Shown here in pieces: positions 27,392-35,856 of a DNA stretch of 64,000 bases. Origin of the DNA: Mycobacterium sp. ACS1612 (GTDB lineage: Bacteria > Actinomycetota > Actinomycetes > Mycobacteriales > Mycobacteriaceae); assembly GCF_001667505.1 (NCBI RefSeq), contig NZ_LZHZ01000031.1:1-64000 (forward strand), read 5' to 3'. Each line of letters begins with the position of its first letter. The first letter of the stretch is position 1. The translations under genes were made by a program, and so were the position numbers. The notes under the pieces are model-generated. The model saw nothing but the letters and a program-made list of their open reading frames with translations, had not been told where the DNA came from and made no database searches.

Positions 27392-28348
27392 CTACGACTC
27401 CGCTCCGGCAGCACGTCGCTGCGCCTTGCCGAGCACGCTCACCAGGTAGCGCGCGGTGATGAACACGATGATCCACAGCAGCAGCATGTAGGTGCTGCCG
27501 CGGGAGTAGTCGAGGTTGATGATCGAGTCCTCGAAAGCGCCGATCTGCAGGGTGCGGGTGGCCACCCCGGGTCCACCTGCGGTCAGCACGTAGATGTGGT
27601 CGAACACCTTCAGGTTGTCCATGAACCGGAAGATCACCGCGACCAGGATGTAGGGCCACAGCATCGGCAGCATCAGCTTGCGGAACATGTACAGCCAGCT
27701 GGCGCCGTCGACCTCGGAGGCTTCGAACGGCTCCTTGGGCAGCGACCGGATACCGGCCAGCACCAGGATGGCCACGAACGGAGTGAAGATCCAGGTGTCG
27801 ACCAGGATGACCGACATCAAGGCGGTCTTGCCGGACAGCCAGTCGAAGGTACTGCCAAGGCCGAGAACGTGATTCAGGATGCCGAACTGCGGGTTGAACA
27901 TCAGCTTCCAGATCACGCCCGCGATCACCGGCGCAATCATCAGCGGAACGATCAGCACCTTCTCGAAAACCCGTCCGATGGTGCTGGACCGGTTGAGCAG
28001 CAGCGCCAGCCCGACACCGAGCACCGTTTCGATCGCGGTCGCCGCGACCGCGAAGATGCCGGTGACCTTCACGCTCTGCCAGAAGACCTGGTCGCCCAGA
28101 ACCGATTTGAAGTTGTCGAACCAGACGAAATGCGGGTTGGGATTGACCGCGGCGTAGTTGAGGAACGCGTAGTACGCGCCCAGCACGAACGGGTAGAGGA
28201 TGCCGATGACGATCACCAGAGCCGGGATCGACAGCAGGTAGGGCCGCAACCTGCGGCGCCACTGCGGAACCTCGGGCAGCACTCGGCGCGCGGTGGTGTC
28301 GGATGTCTCGGGAGCGGACTGGGAGATCTTGGATGTCTGGGTTGTCAT
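27392..28348 (-). CDS. sugar ABC transporter permease (MalF-like)
   Basis: The 318-residue protein has an N-terminal cytosolic segment of about 35 residues, then six spans. The docking loop reads F-E-A-S-E-V-D-G-A-S, and G-G-P-G-V-A-T is the typical late loop. It is the partner of the MalG-like permease and follows the binding protein gene by 14 bases. Confidence 0.87.
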   Translation of the reverse strand: MTTQTSKISQSAPETSDTTARRVLPEVPQWRRRLRPYLLSIPALVIVIGILYPFVLGAYYAFLNYAAVNPNPHFVWFDNFKSVLGDQVFWQSVKVTGIFAVAATAIETVLGVGLALLLNRSSTIGRVFEKVLIVPLMIAPVIAGVIWKLMFNPQFGILNHVLGLGSTFDWLSGKTALMSVILVDTWIFTPFVAILVLAGIRSLPKEPFEASEVDGASWLYMFRKLMLPMLWPYILVAVIFRFMDNLKVFDHIYVLTAGGPGVATRTLQIGAFEDSIINLDYSRGSTYMLLLWIIVFITARYLVSVLGKAQRRAAGAES

Positions 28349-28362
28349 GGTGCGCCGGACTC

Positions 28363-29769
28363 CTACAGATTGACCTTGGAGGTGTTGGTCTTGGCGAGGC
28401 TGCGCAGCCGCGACGCGGTATCTGCCCCGCCGTAGATGTCTTGCAGCGCGACCGCCCAGTTCTGAGTGGTGTCGAAGAACTTCTTCTGCGGGGTGAACTG
28501 GATCTTCGACGATCCGATCACGGTCTCGAACGCCTCGAGGTAGCCGAACTGGTCGGCGGCCACGCGCTTGAACGTCGTGTCGAACACGGACTTACGGACC
28601 GGGTCGGCGTACGTGCCGCCTTCGACGGCCTTGTTCAACGAGTCTTTGCCTGTCGCCCATTGGATGAATAGCCAGGCGGGCAATTTGTTGCGGGAGTTGG
28701 CGCTCATCGCCCAACTCCACGTCCAGAGGTTGGTCTTGTAGTTGCCGTCGGGACCGGCCGGACCCGCGTACCAGCCGAGGTTGCCCGCCTGCGCGCTGGC
28801 GCCTGCCTTGTTCTTCGGGTAGGTGGCACTGTCTGCGTCGTAGACCATCATCGCCGTGCCGTCGCCGAGATCCCCTGTGGCGTTGGGGTACTCGTACGAC
28901 GTCCAAGAGGTCGGGCCCGCCTTGTGTTGCATCTCGATCCACTTCTTGGTGAAGTCGATCGCCTTGTCGCTGTCCATCTGCGCGACCAGGTCCGAACCGT
29001 TGAACGTGTAGTCCACCGCGCCTTCGCGCACGTACTGCGTCATGAACCCGGGGTGGATGGTCGCCCAGGATTTCGACCCGCGGGTCGCGATGCCGTAACG
29101 GTTCTGTGAGCGGTCGGTCAGGTCGACGGCCAATTGGATGAAGTCGTCGAACCGGTCCGGCAGTTTCTTGATGCCACGCTGGTCGAAATACTTTTTGTTG
29201 TAGGCGACTACGTTGTTCTCGAATCCCCACGGGATCGCCCACTGTCCACCGGTGCCCAGCGGGTTGCCGGTGGTGAAATCCCAGCGCGTCGAGGTGCGCA
29301 GCCCTTCGAAGATGTCCTCGAAGTCATAGTCGGGTCCGGTGGCCGACGAGTTCTTCAGCCAGGGGTCGAGGTTCTCTATCCAGCCGGCCGGTCCGTACTG
29401 CCAGATGAAGTACGCACCGAGCATGAACGCGTCGTGCTTACCGGTCCCGCCCGCCAGTTCGGTGTTCAACTTGGTGAAGTAGTCGGCCTCCGGCACCAGG
29501 TCGACGTTGACGTTGATCCCGGTGAGTTCGGTGAACTCCTTCAGCAGCGGCTGGTAGGACTTCTGGTAGGGGTGCGGGGTCTGCAGGATGTTGATAGTCG
29601 ACCCGGCGGCCTTCTTCCAGTCGAATCCGCCGGTTACTTCCCCAGCCCCGTTGGGCGCGTTCGCCTTTCCCCCAACGCCGCATGCCGACAGCACCGGCAG
29701 GCTCACCGCCGCCATGCCGGCAAGGCCCATGGCGGCGAGCATGTCGCGGCGCGACAGTTCTCGACTCAT
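28363..29769 (-). CDS. family 1 extracellular solute-binding lipoprotein, Tat signal
   Basis: The 468-residue protein carries a twin-arginine signal (L-S-R-R-D-M-L-A-A) ending in the lipobox L-S-A-C at about residues 27-30. The mature domain is a large family 1 binding protein: T-I-N-I-L-Q-T-P-H-P-Y, F-T-E-L-T-G-I-N-V-N-V-D, then A-I-P-W-G-F-E-N-N. It is the first component gene of the MalFGK-type importer and lies 28 bases downstream of the zinc alcohol dehydrogenase gene, so polyol uptake is coupled to oxidation by the operon order. Confidence 0.86.
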   Translation of the reverse strand: MSRELSRRDMLAAMGLAGMAAVSLPVLSACGVGGKANAPNGAGEVTGGFDWKKAAGSTINILQTPHPYQKSYQPLLKEFTELTGINVNVDLVPEADYFTKLNTELAGGTGKHDAFMLGAYFIWQYGPAGWIENLDPWLKNSSATGPDYDFEDIFEGLRTSTRWDFTTGNPLGTGGQWAIPWGFENNVVAYNKKYFDQRGIKKLPDRFDDFIQLAVDLTDRSQNRYGIATRGSKSWATIHPGFMTQYVREGAVDYTFNGSDLVAQMDSDKAIDFTKKWIEMQHKAGPTSWTSYEYPNATGDLGDGTAMMVYDADSATYPKNKAGASAQAGNLGWYAGPAGPDGNYKTNLWTWSWAMSANSRNKLPAWLFIQWATGKDSLNKAVEGGTYADPVRKSVFDTTFKRVAADQFGYLEAFETVIGSSKIQFTPQKKFFDTTQNWAVALQDIYGGADTASRLRSLAKTNTSKVNL

Positions 29770-29797
29770 CTCTCGTCCTCCGTTTCGGCGCGATCGA

Positions 29798-30892
29798 TCA
29801 CGCCGGAATCAGCGAGACCTTCACCGACTCCTTGCCGCTGGCGACCAGGTCGAGCCCCTTCTGGAATTCGGTGAGCGGAAACTGATGTGTGCAGATCTTG
29901 TCCATCGGCAGCACCCCGGACTCGATCATCTTGATCGCGGCGGGCCAGCAGTACGGGCCGAGGTGCGCGCCGAGCACGTCGAGTTCCTTGTCGTCGCTGA
30001 TGATGCTCCAGTCGACCGAGGCCTCGCTGCCGAAGACGCCGTACTCGACGTAGCGGCCGAGCTTGCGTAACACGTTGAGTCCCTGGGAAACCGCGGAGGG
30101 ATGGCCGGTTCCCTCCAGATACACGTCGGCGCCGTAACCGTCGGTAAGGTCCTTGATCACGCTGACGGGATCCTGCTCGGCGATGTTGATCGTGAGGTCG
30201 GCGCCGCAGGCCTCGGCCAGCTTGAGCTTCTCCGGGGCCATGTCCAGAGCGATGACCCGCATCGAGTTCTTGGCCTTGGCCCCGGCGACCATTCCGAGGC
30301 CGATCGGTCCGCATCCCGCCACCACGACGGTGTCTTCGAAGGTGATCTGCGCGCGCTCGACGGCGTGCAGTGAGCACGACAACGGTTCTGCGAATGCTGC
30401 GTGGTGTGCAGGAATATCACCAGAAACCTTGTGCACCAACGCTTCCGCCGGATACACCATATAGCTCGCCATCGCTCCGGGGGTGCGCCGCTTGAAGCCA
30501 TAGAGGTCGTGCGGTTGGCACATGTGGTACTGGCCGCGCTTGCAAAACCGGCATTCCCAGCACGGCACGATCTGCTCGGAGACCACCCGGTCGCCGACGG
30601 TGATCCCCCACCGCGCGGCGGCGGCGTCGTCGAGTGCGACCACCCGGCCGGCGAACTCGTGACCGGGAATCACCATGGTCTCGGCCCAGGCGGGACGATT
30701 CTCGTCACCCCAGAACTTCGCCGCGCCGTGGTAGCACTTCAGGTCGCTGGCGCAGATGCCGACCGCCTCGACCTTGATCAGCGCTTCGCCGGGGCCGACG
30801 GTGGGAACCGCCACCTCCTCGAGGCGATAGTCGTGCGGCCCGTGGCAGACCACGGCCTGCATCTTCTCGGGGACTTGGTCGGACATCTGCAA
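29798..30892 (-). CDS. eltD: zinc-dependent alcohol dehydrogenase (erythritol/L-threitol dehydrogenase-like)
   Basis: The 364-residue medium-chain dehydrogenase has catalytic zinc ligands Cys47 (G-I-C-A-S-D), His78 and Glu79 (G-H-E), and the four structural-zinc cysteines at 111, 114, 117 and 125. The Rossmann motif reads G-C-G-P-I-G-L-G-M. It is the first gene of the long minus-strand operon and divergent from the SorC regulator. The arrangement (dehydrogenase, binding protein, two permeases, two ATPases, DhaK-DhaL kinase, RpiB) matches the M. smegmatis locus in which EltD oxidises erythritol and L-threitol to L-erythrulose. A different polyol remains possible. Confidence 0.8.
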   Translation of the reverse strand: MQMSDQVPEKMQAVVCHGPHDYRLEEVAVPTVGPGEALIKVEAVGICASDLKCYHGAAKFWGDENRPAWAETMVIPGHEFAGRVVALDDAAAARWGITVGDRVVSEQIVPCWECRFCKRGQYHMCQPHDLYGFKRRTPGAMASYMVYPAEALVHKVSGDIPAHHAAFAEPLSCSLHAVERAQITFEDTVVVAGCGPIGLGMVAGAKAKNSMRVIALDMAPEKLKLAEACGADLTINIAEQDPVSVIKDLTDGYGADVYLEGTGHPSAVSQGLNVLRKLGRYVEYGVFGSEASVDWSIISDDKELDVLGAHLGPYCWPAAIKMIESGVLPMDKICTHQFPLTEFQKGLDLVASGKESVKVSLIPA

Positions 30893-30968
30893 CTCCTTCG
30901 ATGTCGGTGAACCGGCCGATCACAGCGCGGTATCGCTGTGGTTGCAGTCACACTAAAACAGCTCGTGC

Positions 30969-31036
30969 ACAAATGTCCAGAACAAATGTTCATAGAAATT
31001 TCGCGCCGAACACATGTGCAGTGTCATACTCGTCAC
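30969..31036. promoter_or_regulatory. divergent control region of the polyol locus
   Basis: Two copies of ACAAATGTYC (30969-30978 and 30982-30991) lie in direct orientation 13 bases apart, and a further ACACATGTGC sits at 31010-31019. CATACT at 31025-31030 is a plausible -10 box, placed so that transcription would begin at or next to the GTG at 31037. SorC-type regulators bind repeated sites between divergent genes, so these repeats are the likely operator for control of both the regulator and the dehydrogenase operon. Confidence 0.5.
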
Positions 31037-32083
31037 GTGCCAGGGCCCGCGCACTCCACCCAACCGGACGGCGTCGACGCCGCCGTCTCTGAAGTCGACG
31101 CCGGACATTTCCAACCGTCGTTGCTGTATGCGGCCGCCAAGCTCTACTACACCGAAGAGGCCACCCAGGCCGAGGTCGCCGCACAACTCGGCACCAGCCG
31201 AGCCACCGTCAGTCGGCTACTCGCCGAGGCGAAACGACGCGGCATCGTGCGCATCGAAGTAGTGCCGCCCGAAGAGGTCGCGACCAGCGACCTTGCCGAT
31301 CGGCTTGTCCGTGCGCTGTCGCTGACCACGGTGTATCTCAGCCATCCGCTGCCCGCGCCCGGCGCAGGCCGCACGATCGTCGACGTGATGGGCGCCGCGC
31401 TGGCACCCGCCGTCGGCCGGGCGCTGGCGGCCGCCGGGCTATTGCCGGGCGACGTGCTGCTGGTGTCGTCGGGCCGCACCGTCTACGAAGTGGCGCAGTA
31501 CGAACTGGCATCGCTGCCCGGCGTGCTGGTGGCGCCGACGGTCGGCGGCAACGACCAGCCCGAGGAGTGGTACCAGACCAATGAGATCACCCGCCGGGTC
31601 GCCAACCGGGTGGGCGGCAGGCCGAACTATCTGTTTGCGCCCGCCTTGCCGGGACCGGACCTGTACCCGTCGTTGTTGAAGGATCCGAGCATCCAGCGGG
31701 TGCTGCATCTGTGGCCGCGCGCCCGCTGCGCGCTGATGGGCGTCGGTGCGCCGCCGCTGATGCGTTCGGACATTCCCCGTTTCGTACCAACGGATTCCAC
31801 ATCGCTGCGCTCGGCCGTCGGCGACGTCTGCTCGCGGTTCTTCGACCGTGCCGGTGACGAAGTCGACTTCGAGGGCCGCGAACGCCTGATCGCCGTCGAG
31901 CTCGAGGCTTTGCGCCACGTCCCAGTCACCATCGCGGTGGCGGTCGGTCAGGAGAAGGTCGACTCCATCGTCGCGGGTGCGCGCGGCGGCTATTTCAACC
32001 AGTTGGTGACTGATCCGGTGACCGCGACGGCCATCCTGGCCAGCGTGGAGGCCGACGACAGGCCTGCGAAAGGTAAAGCGTGA
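31037..32083 (+). CDS. SorC/DeoR-type sugar-binding transcriptional regulator
   Basis: From GTG 31037 the protein is 348 residues. An N-terminal helix-turn-helix (Y-T-E-E-A-T-Q-A-E-V-A-A-Q-L-G-T-S-R-A-T-V-S) is followed by a SorC sugar-phosphate-binding domain with V-S-S-G-R-T-V and C-A-L-M-G-V-G-A. An upstream ATG at 30938 is also in frame but would put the operator repeats inside the gene, so GTG is preferred. Regulators of this family sense a phosphorylated pathway intermediate, here possibly erythrulose phosphate. The stop overlaps the start of the SDR gene downstream (GTGA). Confidence 0.85.
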   Translation: MPGPAHSTQPDGVDAAVSEVDAGHFQPSLLYAAAKLYYTEEATQAEVAAQLGTSRATVSRLLAEAKRRGIVRIEVVPPEEVATSDLADRLVRALSLTTVYLSHPLPAPGAGRTIVDVMGAALAPAVGRALAAAGLLPGDVLLVSSGRTVYEVAQYELASLPGVLVAPTVGGNDQPEEWYQTNEITRRVANRVGGRPNYLFAPALPGPDLYPSLLKDPSIQRVLHLWPRARCALMGVGAPPLMRSDIPRFVPTDSTSLRSAVGDVCSRFFDRAGDEVDFEGRERLIAVELEALRHVPVTIAVAVGQEKVDSIVAGARGGYFNQLVTDPVTATAILASVEADDRPAKGKA

Positions 32084-32871
32084 CAACGATGACCGAACGG
32101 CGCTACGCGGGCGTCCTACGCCTCGATGGCAAGCGCACCCTGATAACCGGCGCAACCAAGGGCATCGGCGCCGACATCGCGAAGGCGTTCGCGTCGGCAG
32201 GCGCCCACTTGGTGCTCAGCGGCCGCGACGAAGACGAGTTGGCCGCCGCGAAGACCGCGTTGACCGCCGAATTCGGAGCCGAAGTGCGCACTGCCGTAGT
32301 GGATCTGGCCGATCCCGAGGGCGCCGCACAACTGGCTGAGGTTGCCCGCGACGCGTTCGGCGGCCTCGACGTGCTGGTGAACAACGCCGGTATCTCCCAT
32401 CCGCAATCGGTGTTGCAGACGGATCCGGCGCAGTTCGATGCGACGATCGCGGTGAACCTGCGGGCCCCTGCGCTGTTGGCGTCGGCGGTCGGCGCCGCCA
32501 TGGTCGAACAGGGCACCGGCGGATCCATCATCACTGTGGCGTCGGCGGCGGCGTTGGCCCCGCTGCCCGACCACTACGCGTACTGCGCCTCCAAGGCCGG
32601 GCTCGTCATGGCGACCAAGGTCCTGGCGCGCGAACTGGGCCCGTACGGCATCCGCGCCAACTCTGTGTGCCCGACAGTGGTGCTCACCGAGATGGGCCAA
32701 CGCGTGTGGGGCGAGGAGACCAAGGCCGCGCCGATGCTCGCTCGAATCCCGTTGGGACGCTTCGCCGTACCGCAGGAGGTATCCGACGCCGTGGTCTGGC
32801 TGGCCTCCGACGCGGCCAGCATGATCAACGGTGTCGACATCCCCGTCGACGGCGGCTACACGATGGGCTGA
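32080..32871 (+). CDS. polyol-type short-chain dehydrogenase
   Basis: The 263-residue SDR has T-G-A-T-K-G-I-G (23-30) and Y-C-A-S-K (Tyr168, Lys172). Its loop C-P-T-V-V-L-T-E-M-G-Q-R-V-W is clearly related to that of the SDR at 17611-18387. The GTG at 32080 overlaps the regulator stop; ATG 32089 is an alternative start. It is transcribed with the SorC regulator. It is another candidate for D-threitol dehydrogenase; which of the two SDRs fills that role cannot be decided from sequence alone. Confidence 0.83.
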   Translation: MTTMTERRYAGVLRLDGKRTLITGATKGIGADIAKAFASAGAHLVLSGRDEDELAAAKTALTAEFGAEVRTAVVDLADPEGAAQLAEVARDAFGGLDVLVNNAGISHPQSVLQTDPAQFDATIAVNLRAPALLASAVGAAMVEQGTGGSIITVASAAALAPLPDHYAYCASKAGLVMATKVLARELGPYGIRANSVCPTVVLTEMGQRVWGEETKAAPMLARIPLGRFAVPQEVSDAVVWLASDAASMINGVDIPVDGGYTMG

Positions 32872-32873
32872 CG

Positions 32874-34355
32874 CTATGCGGAATCGGTTTCGGCAAGCCT
32901 GTGCACCTGGTCACGGGTGGCCGGGTACAGCTCCCGCCACGTCGCGTACAGGCCTTCGTAGAGTTCCCGGTTGCGCGCGTCCGGTTTGATCTCGCGCGCG
33001 ATTTTCGCCCAATCGGTGTCCGGCTCCACCAGGCCGACGCCGATGCCTGCCAGCAGCGCGTCGCCGTAGCTGGCACCGATGGCCTGCTCGGGTACGAGTT
33101 GCGGGCGTCCGGTGATGTCGCTGACCGCCTGCGCCCACACCGGGCTGCGCAGCCCGCCACCGACGGCCACCGTCCGCGACGCGCTGTGGGCGTCGTCGAA
33201 ACGCTCCAGGATCTGCCGGATGCCGAATGAAATCCCTTCGTAGGCAGCGCGGAACAGATGTCCGCGGCCGTGGCGCAAGGTCAGGCCGGCAACGACGCCG
33301 CGAGCCCGCGGGTCGAAGACCGGCGTCCGCTCGCCCGCCAGATACGGCAGCACCAGCAGCCCTTCGCTGCCCGGTGGCACGTGCTGCGCCTCGGCGGTCA
33401 GGTCTTCGAACGATGGTCCGCCCGTGACCTTTTGCAACCACGCGATCAGACTGCCCGCTGTGGACGTGCCTGCCGCGAGCGCCAAGCTGTTGTGCTCGAT
33501 GCCCGTGGTTGTCCACAGCGTCGGGTCGCTGTGGTACTCGTCGATGATCTGCACCAGGAACATCGTCGAGCCGTACATCAGCATCTGATCCCCTGGCTGC
33601 CGCACGCCGACCGAGAACGCCTCGGAGTAGGCGTCGACGGTGCCAGCCGACACCGGCGTGCCGACGGGAACTCCCGTGGCCTCGGCGGCCGCTGCGGTGA
33701 CGAAGCCGACCACGTCGCTCGGCCACACCAGCCGTGGCAGCGGCAACCGTCCGCAGATGCGTTGCGCCCATTCGTGATTCCAGTCGAACTCACGCGTGGC
33801 ATACAGCGGGTCGCACTGGCTGGCGGTGTGGTGATCCATCACGTATTCACCGGTCAGCTTGGCGGCGATGTAAGAGTTCGAGCCGTACCATCCGGCGGCT
33901 CTGTCGAACACGTCGGGTTCGTGGCGCCGGACCCACTCCAGCTTCGGGCCGACGGCCTGACTCGACAGCAGGGTGCCTGCCCGGTCCAGGATGTTCTGCT
34001 CGCCGAGTTCGGCGGTCAATGACTCGATTTCCGCCGTGGCCCTGGTGTCGATGCCGTAGAGGATGGCCGGCCGCAGTGGCCGCAGGTCGTCGTCGCAGAG
34101 AACAAGGCACGGCCCGACGCCGCTGACACACATTCCAGCGAGCGACGCACCGGCGGGCAACTTGGCCATCAGCGAAGCGCTGATGGCACACACCTCGCGC
34201 CACCACAACCCCTCGGCGTCCACCTCCGCCCACCCGGGCCGCGGCAGATCCATCGTGTGGGGAATCGCCTCCGACGCCATGATCGAACCGGTGGTGTCGA
34301 CCAAGACACCCTTCGTGCTCCCGGTTCCAATATCGATTCCGAGCAGCAAGTCCAC
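32874..34355 (-). CDS. FGGY-family carbohydrate kinase
   Basis: The 493-residue protein starts with the phosphate-binding L-G-I-D-I-G-T-G-S-T-K-G. The later ATP-site motif A-V-G-G-G-L-R-S-P-V-W-A-Q and the adjacent Y-G-D-A-L-L-A-G-I-G are typical of xylulokinase-like FGGY enzymes. The N-terminal region has W-A-E-V-D-A-E-G-L-W-W. It would phosphorylate a ketose or polyol in the cytosol. It is convergent with the SDR, 2 bases apart, at the edge of the polyol locus. A pentulose such as xylulose, or L-erythrulose, are candidate substrates. Confidence 0.83.
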   Translation of the reverse strand: MDLLLGIDIGTGSTKGVLVDTTGSIMASEAIPHTMDLPRPGWAEVDAEGLWWREVCAISASLMAKLPAGASLAGMCVSGVGPCLVLCDDDLRPLRPAILYGIDTRATAEIESLTAELGEQNILDRAGTLLSSQAVGPKLEWVRRHEPDVFDRAAGWYGSNSYIAAKLTGEYVMDHHTASQCDPLYATREFDWNHEWAQRICGRLPLPRLVWPSDVVGFVTAAAAEATGVPVGTPVSAGTVDAYSEAFSVGVRQPGDQMLMYGSTMFLVQIIDEYHSDPTLWTTTGIEHNSLALAAGTSTAGSLIAWLQKVTGGPSFEDLTAEAQHVPPGSEGLLVLPYLAGERTPVFDPRARGVVAGLTLRHGRGHLFRAAYEGISFGIRQILERFDDAHSASRTVAVGGGLRSPVWAQAVSDITGRPQLVPEQAIGASYGDALLAGIGVGLVEPDTDWAKIAREIKPDARNRELYEGLYATWRELYPATRDQVHRLAETDSA

Positions 34356-34468
34356 GCGACAACCCTACGTGGTCCTCAGCCACGTCACAGTGCACCGTCG
34401 GGAAACGAATCTGTGCTGAGGACAGCGAATGTCTATCGCATTGCCATCGGGTCAGCAGTCCCGCGCTG

Positions 34469-34606
34469 TCAGCTGTGAAGCGCCATATCACGGTTTGCCT
34501 CCATCAGTTTCAGCCACACCTCACTGATCGTCGGGAAGCACGGCACCGCGTGCCACAGTCGGGCCAGCGGGACCCGGGCGGCGACCGCGATGGTCGCGGA
34601 GTGCAG
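34469..34606 (-). pseudogene. C-terminal remnant of a pyridine nucleotide-disulfide oxidoreductase
   Basis: On the minus strand 45 codons before the stop read L-H-S-A-T-I-A-V-A-A-R-V-P-L, then L-W-H-A-V-P-C-F-P-T-I-S-E-V-W-L. This is the dimerisation-domain ending of mercuric reductase/dihydrolipoamide dehydrogenase-type flavoproteins. Upstream of it on the same strand the sequence is the LysR gene and its leader, not the rest of the flavoprotein. No start codon or other domain is present, so this is the tail of a gene lost by deletion or rearrangement. Confidence 0.65.
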
Positions 34607-34664
34607 ACCGCGAATCCGATCATTCGGTTTCGCACTGTTCACGGATGCTGAACAATCACCGGTG

Positions 34665-35594
34665 ATGGACACCCGTCGCCTGCAACTGCTGCTGTCGCTG
34701 TCCCGGCTCGGTTCCATGCGAGCCGTTGCCGAGACACACCACCTCACCACGTCCAGCGTGTCGCAGCAGATTGCCGCCCTGGCTAAGGAAACCGGGGCGC
34801 AACTCATCGAACCCGCGGGACGGCGGGTGCGACTCACCCCCGCCGGACAGCGCCTCGCCGAGCATGCGGTGACGATTCTGGCTGCTGTCGACAGCGCCCG
34901 CCTCGACCTCGACCCGGACGCCGATCCCGCCGGGACGGTCCGCGTGGGTGGATTCGCGACCGGGATCCGGCTTTCGTTGCTGCCGATCGTCGCCGAGCTC
35001 GCCGAGGAGTTCCCGAAAGTGCGGTTCGTGATCAGCGAGTACGAGCCCATCGAGGCGTTTGCGCTGTTGACCGACGACGACTTGGACCTAGCGCTGACCT
35101 ATGACTACAACCTCGCACCGGCGTCGCCGAGTCCGGTGCTGGAAACCGTTGCGCTGTGGTCCGTCCCGTGGGGTCTCGGTGTTCCCGCAGACACTGCCGA
35201 CGGACCCGCGGATATCGCCGAGTACGCGAATCGGACGTGGATCGTGAACTCCCGCAACACCGCCGACGAAGATGCCGTGCGCACGCTGGCGTCGCTCGCC
35301 GGATTCGTCCCGCGTATCGCGCACGAAATCGACAGTCTGGAATTGGTCGAGGATCTGATCGTCGCCGGTTTCGGCGTCGGGCTGCTACCTGTCGGCAGGC
35401 CGACGTCTGCCGGCGTCAAGGTGCTACCGCTGTCCGAGCCTCAGGTGGTCCTGACCGCCTATGCGGTCACCCGTCGCGGTCGCGCGACGTGGCCACCGCT
35501 GCGCACCGTGCTCGACCGGATGCGGCAGCGGCCCGGCACCGAACTGCCGCAACCGAAATGGCCGCGCCCAATCCCCGAAACAACCAGGGGCTAA
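34665..35594 (+). CDS. LysR family transcriptional regulator
   Basis: The 309-residue protein has the N-terminal winged helix (M-R-A-V-A-E-T-H-H-L-T-T-S-S-V-S-Q-Q-I) and a LysR substrate-binding domain. It starts at ATG 34665 (GTG 34662 is one codon upstream). The neighbour it would normally control is divergent from it; here that place is taken by the flavoprotein remnant, so its original target may be gone. The stop overlaps the convergent small gene by 4 bases. Confidence 0.85.
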   Translation: MDTRRLQLLLSLSRLGSMRAVAETHHLTTSSVSQQIAALAKETGAQLIEPAGRRVRLTPAGQRLAEHAVTILAAVDSARLDLDPDADPAGTVRVGGFATGIRLSLLPIVAELAEEFPKVRFVISEYEPIEAFALLTDDDLDLALTYDYNLAPASPSPVLETVALWSVPWGLGVPADTADGPADIAEYANRTWIVNSRNTADEDAVRTLASLAGFVPRIAHEIDSLELVEDLIVAGFGVGLLPVGRPTSAGVKVLPLSEPQVVLTAYAVTRRGRATWPPLRTVLDRMRQRPGTELPQPKWPRPIPETTRG

Positions 35595-35854
35595 CCGCTT
35601 GCCTCCCTGACGGCCTCGACGTCCCCACGCCGGACATCGACGGTGAATCGCTTAGGTCCCCAGCCCGTGGCAAGTGAGAAGTGAACCTTCTTGGGTTTGC
35701 CGAGGACGGTGGTGGACTCGACAGTCCCGACGGACCCGACCGGGACCTCGGGGACATTCATGCCCTCGATCCGGCGGCGGGCGATGATCGAATCTCCTTT
35801 GCGATAGCGCAATTCAGTTACCCCCAAAGGCTCCGAGTGCTCGACAGCTCGCAC
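35591..35854 (-). CDS. small conserved-type basic protein of unknown function
   Basis: From GTG 35854 this is an 87-residue protein. The start comes 2 bases after the transporter stop, suggesting coupled translation. The middle repeats a small beta-barrel-like pattern (V-P-V-G-S-V-G-T-V-E-S-T-T-V-L-G-K-P-K-K-V-H-F), compatible with an SH3-like or KOW-like fold. No family was recognised. ATG 35762 would give a much shorter protein. Confidence 0.5.
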   Translation of the reverse strand: MRAVEHSEPLGVTELRYRKGDSIIARRRIEGMNVPEVPVGSVGTVESTTVLGKPKKVHFSLATGWGPKRFTVDVRRGDVEAVREASG

Positions 35855-35856
35855 AA

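Noticed and set aside
30938..31036. Upstream ATG start for the SorC regulator
   Set aside because: It would place the operator repeats and -10 box inside the coding region and adds residues with no family match.
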